Of a stretch of DNA of 6,266 nt, positions 1 through 6,266 are shown piece by piece (the first letter of the stretch is position 1; every line of letters begins with the position of its first letter). Under the pieces are notes generated by a model. It did not search any database. It was not told the DNA's origin and was given only the letters and a program-made list of their open reading frames with translations. The position numbers and the translations under genes were made by a program. This stretch comes from Deltaproteobacteria bacterium (GTDB taxonomy: Bacteria; Desulfobacterota_B; Binatia; UBA9968): positions 1 to 6,266 of the forward strand of contig VBKY01000347.1 in NCBI GenBank assembly GCA_005879255.1, in the 5' to 3' direction.

Positions 1-1226
1 GGCCCCCACCGGGTCAAATCCTCAAGATTATCGCTCTGAATCGTGTATTGATATTGCGCGTTGCTCAGCCTGGCTCCGATGCGCAAGTCTTGCACCCCTT
101 GCAGATAAAGCGCCGCTCCCGGCACCGTCGCCAGTTTTGGCCGCAAACGATTGATCAGTTGATCCGCGCTGTCGTTGCGCTCCCCGAGAGGCTTTAACGC
201 GATAAATACTCTGCCGGTATTCGTCGTCGTGCCTGCCCCGCTGCCTGTAAAGGCCATCACGTTGGCTACGGCCGGATCAGCTCTAACAATGTCTACGAAG
301 CGGGCAATCCTTTGCCGCATCGCCTGAAAGGACGTATCTTGGACACCCTGAATGCCTCCAGTGAGGCGCCCGGTATCCTGCTGCGGAAAAAATCCTTTAG
401 GCACAATGATGAGGAGATAGACATTCACGCCGATCGTGAGCAGGAGAACACCCAAGGTGAAGGCCGCGTGGCGCAGGACCCATGCGAGGCTGTGCTCGTA
501 CAGGCGTAGTACCCAACGGAAAACTTCCTCGCTCCCCCGATAGAGTCTGCCGTGATCTTCCTCTCGCCGGTGCTTGAGAAGCCTGGCGCACATCATGGGA
601 GTGGTGGTCAATGAAACGACGAGCGAAACGAGAATGGCAGCCGAGAGGGTGACGGCAAATTCGCGGAACAAGCGCCCGACGATGCCGCCCATCAGCAAGA
701 TCGGAATGAATACGGCAACCAGCGAGATACTGATGGACAGGACCGTAAAGCCGATTTCTTCGGCCCCTTTCAACGCGGCTTCCATCGGTCGCATTCCTTG
801 CTCGAGATGCCGGGTCACGTTTTCGATGACGACAATCGCGTCATCGACGACGAAGCCGGTTGAAATCGTGAGCGCCATCAGCGACAGGTTGTCGAGGCTG
901 TAACCACACAAATACATCACCCCGAAGGTGCCGATTAACGAGACCGGGACCACCACGCTTGGAATAAACGTTGTGCGGACATTTCTGAGAAAGATGAACA
1001 CGATGATGATCACAAGCCCAATCGAGATAAGCAGCGTCTGCTCCACGTCATGCACCGATGCCCGGATTGTGGTCGTCTGATCGAGGACAACTGTGAGATC
1101 GATCGCTGCAGGAATGGAAGCCTTTAGCTGAGGAATAGCCTCCCGCACACGGTCCACGGTAGCGATGATATTCGCCCCCGGCTCGCGCGAAATAACCACC
1201 AGCACCGACGGCTTTCCATTGGTCAT
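1..1226 (-). CDS. mdtC: RND multidrug efflux permease, MdtC-like, continuation in shifted frame (408 codons visible, 3' partial)
   Basis: Continuation of the same RND subunit in the frame that resumes at the break. Homology is visible from a Gly codon at 1229-1227 ([20 protein letters not shown]) and runs without a stop to base 1, where the gene leaves the window in the second periplasmic domain ([18 protein letters not shown]). Numbered from the ATG at 1226, helices 2-6 lie near 65-80, 89-107, 114-134, 160-179 and 190-210, and helix 7 near 256-275. The proton-relay aspartates D128-D129 are present in [13 protein letters not shown], followed by [16 protein letters not shown] and [12 protein letters not shown]. 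The last is MdtC-like: GGIQ follows, as in E. coli MdtC. About 350 C-terminal residues, including the relay Lys, are outside. The ATG overlaps the upstream TGA as ATGA, so reinitiation is conceivable, but the ATG corresponds to an internal Met of the family (GMTN) and I take it as a remnant, not an evolved start. No other frameshift or stop was found on translating every codon. Confidence 0.85.
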   Translation of the reverse strand, partial: MTNGKPSVLVVISREPGANIIATVDRVREAIPQLKASIPAAIDLTVVLDQTTTIRASVHDVEQTLLISIGLVIIIVFIFLRNVRTTFIPSVVVPVSLIGTFGVMYLCGYSLDNLSLMALTISTGFVVDDAIVVIENVTRHLEQGMRPMEAALKGAEEIGFTVLSISISLVAVFIPILLMGGIVGRLFREFAVTLSAAILVSLVVSLTTTPMMCARLLKHRREEDHGRLYRGSEEVFRWVLRLYEHSLAWVLRHAAFTLGVLLLTIGVNVYLLIIVPKGFFPQQDTGRLTGGIQGVQDTSFQAMRQRIARFVDIVRADPAVANVMAFTGSGAGTTTNTGRVFIALKPLGERNDSADQLINRLRPKLATVPGAALYLQGVQDLRIGARLSNAQYQYTIQSDNLEDLTRWG

Positions 1227-1231
1227 GCCTG
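1223..1231 (-). other. Frameshift junction in the mdtC-like gene (net 28-base deletion)
   Basis: On the minus strand the bases read GTG CAG GCA TGA CC around the break. The upstream frame gives DVANV-Q-A-stop; the next frame gives GMTNGKPS. Between the conserved Val (V262) and the Gly of GMTN there are only 2 bases, whereas the paralogue mdtB here has ten codons ([10 protein letters not shown], residues 263-272) and E. coli MdtC also has ten (TDSVQDVRNA, from memory). The net loss is therefore 28 bases, which is not a multiple of three. One reading is an in-frame loss of eight codons plus loss of one GGCA from a CAGGCAGGCATG tandem; a single 28-base deletion is equally possible. In AcrB terms the site is near the return strand from the PN2 to the PN1 porter subdomain. 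Confidence 0.8.
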
Positions 1232-2017
1232 CACGTTGGCGACATCCGCCAGCTTGACCGCAGCACCATTCTGATAGCTCACGATCAGCGGCTTATAGGC
1301 GTCGGCCTTGAGGAGCTGGTCATTTGTCGCCAGATCCGACCTGGTACGATCATCCGCTATCTGTCCCTTCGGCCGATTCACGTTCTGCACGCTCAACATG
1401 TTGCGAACGTCCTCCAGGTCGAGCCCGTACTTGTTCAACGCGGTGGGATTCACCTCTACGCGCACAGCAGGCAACGAACTGCCGCCGACAATGACCTGCC
1501 CGACTCCGTCTATCTGCGACAGCTTCTGCTGCAAGATCGTCGAGGCTACATCATAGAGCCGGCCGGGATTGTAGACGTCCGACGTCAACGCCACAATCAG
1601 AATTGGCGCATCTGCCGGATTGACCTTTCGATACGTCGGATTGTTCGGCAGATCAGTCGGCAGAAAACCACGAGCGGCATTGATGGCGGCTTCAATGTCT
1701 CTCGCCGCCGCGTCGATATTCCGGTTCAAGTCGAACTGCAGTGTGATCGCAGTCGCGCCGAGAGAGCTCGTTGACGTCATTTCCGTCACACCGGCAACGC
1801 GCCCGAACTGCCGCTCCAGCGGCGCGGCGACCGAGGAAGCCATGGTCTCGGGACTTGCTCCCGGGAAAGCCGCTGCCACCGTAATGGTGGGGAAGTCAAT
1901 CTGGGGCAGCGGTGATACCGGCAGGACCGTGAAGGCGACGGCCCCTGCGAGCGCAATTGCCGCCGTCAGTAAAACTGTCGCCACGGGCCGATGAATGAAT
2001 GGGGCGGAAAGGCTCAT
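1223..2017 (-). CDS. mdtC: RND multidrug efflux permease, MdtC-like, N-terminal fragment ending at a frameshift stop (264 aa)
   Basis: First part of the second RND subunit. It starts at ATG 2017, with GGAG 5 bases upstream and the mdtB stop codon lying between the two. It begins [17 protein letters not shown], with helix 1 at about residues 10-31 and then the first half of the periplasmic porter domain ([61 protein letters not shown]). It aligns without obvious gaps to the upstream paralogue as far as V262 in DVANV. It then reads only Gln, Ala and a TGA, whereas intact homologues continue through about 770 further residues. On its own this piece lacks eleven of the twelve helices and the proton relay, so it cannot be a pump. 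Either the gene is broken, the two parts are made separately, or the assembly has an error here. The family is certain; whether a stable product exists is not known. Confidence 0.85.
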   Translation of the reverse strand: MSLSAPFIHRPVATVLLTAAIALAGAVAFTVLPVSPLPQIDFPTITVAAAFPGASPETMASSVAAPLERQFGRVAGVTEMTSTSSLGATAITLQFDLNRNIDAAARDIEAAINAARGFLPTDLPNNPTYRKVNPADAPILIVALTSDVYNPGRLYDVASTILQQKLSQIDGVGQVIVGGSSLPAVRVEVNPTALNKYGLDLEDVRNMLSVQNVNRPKGQIADDRTRSDLATNDQLLKADAYKPLIVSYQNGAAVKLADVANVQA

Positions 2018-2019
2018 GG

Positions 2020-5000
2020 CTACTCCACTGGAACGGGCTCTGCGCCTTCCTGGCCGGCGCGGAACTTTGAGGTTTTCATGGCAAGCCGGCCGAAGAAGAT
2101 GTAAACGACCGGCGTCGTGTACAGGGTAAGGAGTTGGCTCAGGAGCAGTCCGCCCACGATGGTGATGCCGAGGGGCCGGCGCAATTCCGAACCCATCCCG
2201 GAACCGAGAGCCAGCGGCAGACTACCCAGGAGAGCGGCCATAGTGGTCATCATGATGGGACGAAAGCGCAGCAGACATGCCTGATAAATCGCGTCCACCG
2301 GGCTTTTGCCCCCATGGCGCTCAGCGTCGAGCGCAAAATCGATCATCATGATCGCGTTCTTTTTCACGATGCCGATCAGCAGGATAATGCCGATGAGCGC
2401 AACGACGCTCAGTTCCGAGCGGCAGATCAGCAGCGCTAGAATCGCTCCCACTCCGGCCGAGGGCAGGGTCGACAGAATCGTGATCGGGTGGATGTAGCTC
2501 TCATAAAGAACCCCGAGCACGATGTATACGGTCACCAGCGCTGCCAAAATGAGCACTGGCTCATTGGCCAGCGAGGCTTGAAACGCTTGTGCCGTGCCTT
2601 GAAATGCCGCCTGGATGCTTAGCGGCATGCCAAGCTCCTTGCGCGCCTGCTCAATCGCATTCGTGGCCTCTCCCAAAGAGGCGCCGGGAGCGAGATTGAA
2701 TGAAATGGTGACGACTGGGAATTGCCCCTGATGGTTGATGGCAAGGGGCGCGGTGCCCGACTCAAAATGAGTAAACGCGCTGAGCGGCACGGCCGCTCCA
2801 TTTATGTTGGAGGTGGTAGGAATAATCGTTGTCGCGCTGGGCGCGGATGAACCTATCGTTGTCGCCGTTGAAGTCGAAGGCGCAATCGCGACCGACGCGT
2901 CCGAACCCGTAGCCGGTGGTGATGTCGGAGCTGTGGCTGAGGAACGGACATAGATTTGTTCCAATTTGGCCGGATTCTGCTGGAACTCCGGCAGGGTTTC
3001 CAGCACCACGTGGTATTGATTCAACTGTGTGAACAAGGTCGAGACTTGGCGTTGACCGAAGGCGTCGTAAAGGGCGTCATCGATCATCTGTGGCGTGATC
3101 CCTAGCCGGGAAGCGGTGACGCGGTCGATGACAAGCGACGCTTGCAAACCCTCTGTCTGCTGATCGGTGGCGACATCACGGAGCTGAGGCAGCGCCTTGA
3201 GCTTGTCGACCAGCCGCGCCGTCCATAGGCTCAACTCATTCGCGTCGGGATCTTCGAGCGTGTACTGATACTGCGTTCGGCTGGTCCGATCCTCAATGGT
3301 CAAATCCTGCACCGGCTGCATGTACAACCTGATGTCATCGACGTTCGCCAACGCCGGCTGCAACCGGCGCATCACATCTGTCGCGTTTATTCTGCGCTCG
3401 GCCAGCGGCTTGAGATTGATGAGAATACGCCCGCTATTCTGGGTTGTGTTGATGCCATCCGCGCCGATGAACGAGGAAAGACTCTCCACCGCGGGGTTCC
3501 TGAGAATGACTTGAGCGAGCGCCTGCTGTCTTTGGGCCATCGCGGCAAAGGAAATGGTCTCAGGCGCTTCGGAAATGCCCTGAATCACACCGGTATCCTG
3601 CACCGGAAAAAAACCTTTGGGGACGATGATGTAAAGCCACCCGGTAAGCGCAAGAGTGGCAGCCGCCACAAATAGAGTCGCCGTCTGGTGCCGCAGCACC
3701 CACTGGAGAGTCTTGCCATAGAACTCGATGACACTCTCAAATGCGCGCTCCGATGCCTGGTAGAGGCGTCCCTGCCGGGCCGCAGATTTCTGCCGCAGCA
3801 GCTTGGAGCACATCATCGGCGTGAGGGTCAGTGAGACGACTGCGGAGACAAGGATGGTCACGCTGAGAGTAATCGCAAATTCCCGGAACAGGCGCCCGAC
3901 AATGTCTCCCATGAACAGCAACGGTATCAATACAGCAATCAGCGAAACCGTCAGCGACACAATGGTAAACCCGATTTGCTCCGCTCCCTTCAGCGCCGCC
4001 GCCAGCGGCTTCTCCCCCTCTTCGATGTAACGAACGATGTTCTCAATCATGACGATCGCGTCATCGACAACAAAACCTGTCGAGATCGTCAACGCCATGA
4101 GGGTCAGGTTGTTGAGGCTGTAGCCGAGCAGATACATCACAGCAAACGTGCCGACGAGAGACAGCGGTACCGCAATACTCGGGATGATCGTTGCCGCGAC
4201 ATTCCGTAAGAAGAGAAAAATCACCAGCACCACGAGCGTCACGGTCAACATGAGCTCGAACTGGACGTCCGCGACCGACGCGCGAATGGTCAAGGTGCGA
4301 TCCGTCAGAACGGAGACCTGAATGGACGAGGGCAGCGTACTGTTCAGTTGTGGCAAAAGCGTTTTGATGCGATCGACAACCTGAATGATATTGGCGCCGG
4401 GCTGCCGCTGAATATTGACGATGACCGCCGGGACGTTGTTCATCCACGCTGCCTGCTTTGCATTCTCGACGTCATCAATCACCGTTGCCACATCCGACAG
4501 CATGACCGGCGCCCCATTGCGAAAGGCGACGACAACCGACCGGTACTCATCGCTCGTCAATAACTGATCATTGGCGCCGACTTGGTACGACTGATGCGGC
4601 CCATCAAAGTTGCCCTTGGGGCGATTGATGCTTGCCTGCTGCAGCGCCGTGCGCACATCCTCCAAGTTGACGCCGTACGATGAGAGCGCCGTGGGATTGG
4701 CTTGAACCCGAACAGCGGGCTTCTGGCCACCACTGATGGTCACTAGTCCGACACCGGGCAACTGTGAGATCTTCTGAGCGAGGCGTGTATCTGCCAGGTC
4801 CTGTACCTTCGACAACGGCATGGAATTCGATGTCAACGCCAGGGTCAGAACCGGCGTATCCGCCGGGTTCGTTTTGCTGTAAATGGGCGGACTGGGAAGA
4901 TCGCTGGGCAGAAAGGTCTGCGCTGCATTGATCGCTGCCTGTACCTCTTGCGCCGCCACATCGATATCGAGGTCAAGCGAGAACTGTAACGTGATGACCG

Positions 5001-5265
5001 AGCTTCCGTCCGAGCTCGTCGACGTCATCTGGTTTAGGCCCGGGACCTGACCGAACTGCCTCTCGAGCGGCGCGGTAACACCGGAGGCCATGACATCCGG
5101 ACTCGCTCCGGGGAAAAAAGTCAGCACCTGGATCGTGGGGTAGTCGACTTCCGGCAGCGCCGAAACCGGCAATTGCTGATAGCCGGCGATGCCGACGAGG
5201 AGAATGGCTGCCATTAGCAACGACGTCGCGACCGGCCGAAGAATGAATGGACGAGAAGGACTCAC
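2020..5265 (-). CDS. mdtB: RND multidrug efflux permease, MdtB-like, complete (1081 aa)
   Basis: Inner-membrane proton/drug antiporter subunit of the HAE-1 RND family. It starts at GTG 5265, preceded by GGAG 7 bases upstream and overlapping the adaptor stop as GTGA. This start gives the standard N-terminus ([18 protein letters not shown], helix 1). Helices 2-7 fall near residues 338-353, 362-380, 387-408, 433-452, 463-482 and 529-548, and helices 8-12 from about 904 to 1058, with a large periplasmic loop after helix 1 and another after helix 7. The proton relay is intact: D401 and D402 in helix 4 (GFVVDDAIV), K969 in helix 10 ([10 protein letters not shown]), and R1000 and T1007 in helix 11, matching AcrB D407, D408, K940, R971 and T978. 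[12 protein letters not shown] (548-559) follows helix 7. The match to E. coli MdtB is strong throughout (for example [15 protein letters not shown] and SELRRPLGI). The protein is about 40 residues longer than E. coli MdtB (1040) because of a Ser/Thr/Ala/Pro-rich insert at about 777-822. The family predicts assembly with MdtC as a B2C heterotrimer. Confidence 0.96.
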   Translation of the reverse strand: MSPSRPFILRPVATSLLMAAILLVGIAGYQQLPVSALPEVDYPTIQVLTFFPGASPDVMASGVTAPLERQFGQVPGLNQMTSTSSDGSSVITLQFSLDLDIDVAAQEVQAAINAAQTFLPSDLPSPPIYSKTNPADTPVLTLALTSNSMPLSKVQDLADTRLAQKISQLPGVGLVTISGGQKPAVRVQANPTALSSYGVNLEDVRTALQQASINRPKGNFDGPHQSYQVGANDQLLTSDEYRSVVVAFRNGAPVMLSDVATVIDDVENAKQAAWMNNVPAVIVNIQRQPGANIIQVVDRIKTLLPQLNSTLPSSIQVSVLTDRTLTIRASVADVQFELMLTVTLVVLVIFLFLRNVAATIIPSIAVPLSLVGTFAVMYLLGYSLNNLTLMALTISTGFVVDDAIVMIENIVRYIEEGEKPLAAALKGAEQIGFTIVSLTVSLIAVLIPLLFMGDIVGRLFREFAITLSVTILVSAVVSLTLTPMMCSKLLRQKSAARQGRLYQASERAFESVIEFYGKTLQWVLRHQTATLFVAAATLALTGWLYIIVPKGFFPVQDTGVIQGISEAPETISFAAMAQRQQALAQVILRNPAVESLSSFIGADGINTTQNSGRILINLKPLAERRINATDVMRRLQPALANVDDIRLYMQPVQDLTIEDRTSRTQYQYTLEDPDANELSLWTARLVDKLKALPQLRDVATDQQTEGLQASLVIDRVTASRLGITPQMIDDALYDAFGQRQVSTLFTQLNQYHVVLETLPEFQQNPAKLEQIYVRSSATAPTSPPATGSDASVAIAPSTSTATTIGSSAPSATTIIPTTSNINGAAVPLSAFTHFESGTAPLAINHQGQFPVVTISFNLAPGASLGEATNAIEQARKELGMPLSIQAAFQGTAQAFQASLANEPVLILAALVTVYIVLGVLYESYIHPITILSTLPSAGVGAILALLICRSELSVVALIGIILLIGIVKKNAIMMIDFALDAERHGGKSPVDAIYQACLLRFRPIMMTTMAALLGSLPLALGSGMGSELRRPLGITIVGGLLLSQLLTLYTTPVVYIFFGRLAMKTSKFRAGQEGAEPVPVE
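2023..2026 (-). promoter_or_regulatory. Ribosome binding site for the mdtC-like gene
   Basis: GGAG lies 5 bases upstream of the ATG at 2017 and is formed by the last codons of mdtB (GTG GAG TAG). The stop codon and 2 bases separate it from the start, so ribosomes finishing mdtB are well placed to begin mdtC. Confidence 0.65.
2800..2937 (-). other. Ser/Thr/Ala/Pro-rich insert in the MdtB-like protein
   Basis: Codons 777-822 encode a low-complexity stretch made mostly of Ser, Thr, Ala, Pro and Gly with a few Ile/Val, one Asp and two late Asn. It sits between IYVRSS and GAAVPLSAF. In E. coli MdtB these flanks are joined by only a few residues (from memory), which accounts for the roughly 40-residue greater length here. 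The position is in the second periplasmic region, after the part that in AcrB forms the funnel/docking and porter domains, so the insert is expected to be an exposed, flexible periplasmic loop. The frame is kept and the flanks are well conserved, so it is not a frameshift artefact. Confidence 0.75.
2825..2865 (-). repeat. Short direct repeat within the Ser/Thr-rich insert
   Basis: The 11-base word GCGACAACGAT (minus strand) occurs at 2865-2855 and again at 2835-2825, exactly 30 bases (ten codons) apart and in the same frame. It encodes ATTI at residues 801-804 and 811-814. The spacing suggests that the insert may have grown by an internal duplication of about ten codons, but the flanking bases of the two copies have little left in common, so chance cannot be excluded. 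Confidence 0.4.
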
Positions 5266-6266
5266 GGAGCAGCTCCGCCGTTTGTATTCGTCGGCGGATT
5301 ACGCGCTGCTATCTTGACTCCGTCGCGCAGCCTGTCGAAATTGTCGGCCGCAATGACATCGCCGGCCTTTAATCCCTCTACCGCCGTCATATCGCCATTG
5401 GTTGTGCCCACCGAAATCGTATGCATCGCCACGGTTTGGTCGGGCTTCACCAGGTAGACAAATGCACCCTGAGCGTTGCGCTGAATGGCCCGCGTCGGAA
5501 TCAACGTGGCTTCCTGTTGCGTTTCCACCAGGAGTTTCACGTTGACGAACTGGTTGGGGAAAAGAGCGTTGTCGTCGTTGGGAAAGAGCGCTTTCAGCCT
5601 GACGGTGCCTGTGGTTGCGTCGATTTGATTATCGACCGTCAGTAAGTATCCGGTGGCAAGCCGACGCTGCAGCGCGCGGTCATACGCCTCGACCGGCAGC
5701 CGGACGCCGCGCTTCAGCTTGTCGAGCACGGCCGGAATGTTGTCCTCTGGAATAGTAAACACAACGGTGATCGGCTGGAGCTGCGTGATCACAACCAGGC
5801 CAGTGGTGTCAGTCGTTTGAACGAAGTTCCCCGGATCGACCAGGCGCAGCCCGACCCGCCCGCTGAACGGCGCGGTGATGCGGGTGTAGATAAGCTGCAC
5901 TTTGACGCCGTCGATCTGTCCCTGATCGTTTTTAACGGTGCCTTCGAGCTGGCGCAGAAGGGATACTTGCGTATCGTACTGTTGCTTTGGAATTGAATTC
6001 TGCTGGACGAGGACTGTGAAACGCTGTAGATCGAGGCGCGCGTTGTCCAGCAGAGCCTGGTCGCGCGCCAACTGTCCCTCGAACTGGGTCAGCTGGGCCT
6101 GGAATGGGCGCGGGTCGATCTCGGCCAGCAAGGTTCCGGCACGAACGACTTGGCCTTCCTGATACCGGACGCTCATCAGTTGCCCGTCGACGCGAGTCTT
6201 GACTGTAACAGTGTTGAGCGGTGTAACGGAGCCTAGGCCGTTGAGGTAGACGGGGATGGAACCAGT
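5262..6266 (-). CDS. mdtA: Periplasmic adaptor (membrane fusion protein) of RND efflux pump, MdtA-like, 5' partial
   Basis: Adaptor subunit that bridges the inner-membrane RND pump to an outer-membrane channel in the periplasm. The reading frame is open from base 6266, giving 334 visible residues; about 80 N-terminal residues (signal peptide, possible lipid anchor or membrane helix) lie outside the window. The ATG at 6176 is an internal Met within the first lipoyl half, since family-typical sequence ([18 protein letters not shown], then TRVDGQLM) precedes it in frame. Visible order: first lipoyl half (about residues 25-52), alpha-helical hairpin (about 55-125), second lipoyl half ([12 protein letters not shown], 129-140), then a beta-barrel with the MdtA-like stretch [10 protein letters not shown] and LFPNQFVNV, and a membrane-proximal domain. 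The C-terminus is short and ends in an Asn/Thr/Gly/Ala tail. Its TGA overlaps the GTG start of the next gene, implying translational coupling. E. coli MdtA is 415 residues, so the visible part is most of the protein. Family assignment is firm; the exact symbol is by similarity from memory. Confidence 0.93.
   Translation of the reverse strand, partial: TGSIPVYLNGLGSVTPLNTVTVKTRVDGQLMSVRYQEGQVVRAGTLLAEIDPRPFQAQLTQFEGQLARDQALLDNARLDLQRFTVLVQQNSIPKQQYDTQVSLLRQLEGTVKNDQGQIDGVKVQLIYTRITAPFSGRVGLRLVDPGNFVQTTDTTGLVVITQLQPITVVFTIPEDNIPAVLDKLKRGVRLPVEAYDRALQRRLATGYLLTVDNQIDATTGTVRLKALFPNDDNALFPNQFVNVKLLVETQQEATLIPTRAIQRNAQGAFVYLVKPDQTVAMHTISVGTTNGDMTAVEGLKAGDVIAADNFDRLRDGVKIAARNPPTNTNGGAAP
5273..5276 (-). 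promoter_or_regulatory. Ribosome binding site for the mdtB-like gene
   Basis: GGAG lies 7 bases upstream of the GTG start at 5265, inside the last codons of the adaptor gene. It supports GTG, not a downstream ATG, as the start. Together with the GTGA stop/start overlap it points to coupled translation of adaptor and pump. Confidence 0.65.

Noticed and set aside
574..903. Plus-strand open frame of 109 codons
   Set aside because: It lies wholly opposite conserved RND helices of the mdtC-like gene, has no recognisable family and is best explained as an antisense shadow in GC-rich coding DNA. The corresponding region of mdtB (3803-4030) shows the same kind of shadow, as expected from paralogous codons.
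1048..1269. Minus-strand open frame of 73 codons covering the mdtC break
   Set aside because: Its translation has no RND character and is rich in Ser, Arg, Gly and His. It is a shadow frame; the real homology downstream of the break is in the frame of the ATG at 1226.
1740..1870. Similar DNA between the two RND genes (1740-1870 and 4980-5110), considered as a repeat or gene-conversion tract
   Set aside because: Identity is patchy and follows conserved protein motifs ([19 protein letters not shown]) with many silent and replacement differences; ordinary ancient paralogy explains it.
1620..1994. Plus-strand open frame of 124 codons
   Set aside because: It is antisense to the N-terminal part of the mdtC-like gene and its composition mirrors those codons; there is no independent support.
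2134..2439. Plus-strand open frame of 101 codons opposite the 3' end of mdtB
   Set aside because: His/Gln/Ala-rich translation, antisense to conserved helices 10-12 of the pump; a shadow.
6174..6176. ATG as the start of the adaptor gene
   Set aside because: The frame stays open to base 6266 and the upstream residues match the adaptor family ([14 protein letters not shown]), so this Met is internal and the gene is simply cut by the window edge.
1..6266. CRISPR array, tRNA/rRNA, insertion sequence, terminator hairpin or promoter
   Set aside because: The window is covered almost end to end by three genes with no gap above 2 bases. No regularly spaced repeats, terminal inverted repeats, transposase motifs or hairpin-plus-T tracts were seen.

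Overview
The window lies inside a tripartite RND drug-efflux operon of the MdtABC type, and all recognisable genes are on the minus strand. Reading in the direction of transcription (right to left), it holds a periplasmic adaptor (mdtA-like, 5' end beyond base 6266), a complete inner-membrane RND pump subunit (mdtB-like, bases 5265-2020), and a second, paralogous RND subunit (mdtC-like, starting at 2017 and leaving the window at base 1). The genes are packed tightly: the adaptor stop and the mdtB GTG start overlap as GTGA, and only 2 bases separate the mdtB stop from the mdtC ATG. There is no intergenic stretch longer than 2 bases, so no promoter, terminator, RNA gene or mobile element is expected or seen.

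The host is a Gram-negative bacterium, because RND pumps with periplasmic adaptors need an outer membrane. GC content is moderately high (roughly 55-60% by eye). The proteins resemble enterobacterial MdtA/B/C clearly but are not enterobacterial in detail. A non-enteric proteobacterium or an environmental phylum such as Acidobacteriota or Nitrospirota would fit; the sequence alone does not decide this.

In the family, the adaptor joins a heterotrimer of the two RND subunits to an outer-membrane channel of the TolC type, and the pump uses the proton gradient to expel bile salts, novobiocin and other amphiphiles. No outer-membrane channel gene is visible; it could lie to the left of base 1 or elsewhere in the genome.

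Two things stand out. First, the mdtC-like gene is broken at about base 1225. Relative to mdtB and to the family, a net 28 bases (10 residues less 2 bases) are missing, so the frame shifts and meets a TGA; the rest of the gene then continues in the new frame, undamaged, for 408 codons to the window edge. The stop overlaps an in-frame ATG as ATGA. Second, the mdtB-like subunit carries about 45 extra residues rich in Ser, Thr, Ala and Pro in its second periplasmic region, absent from the E. coli protein. I see no evidence of a wholly new system here; this is a known type of pump with a possibly disabled or split subunit.
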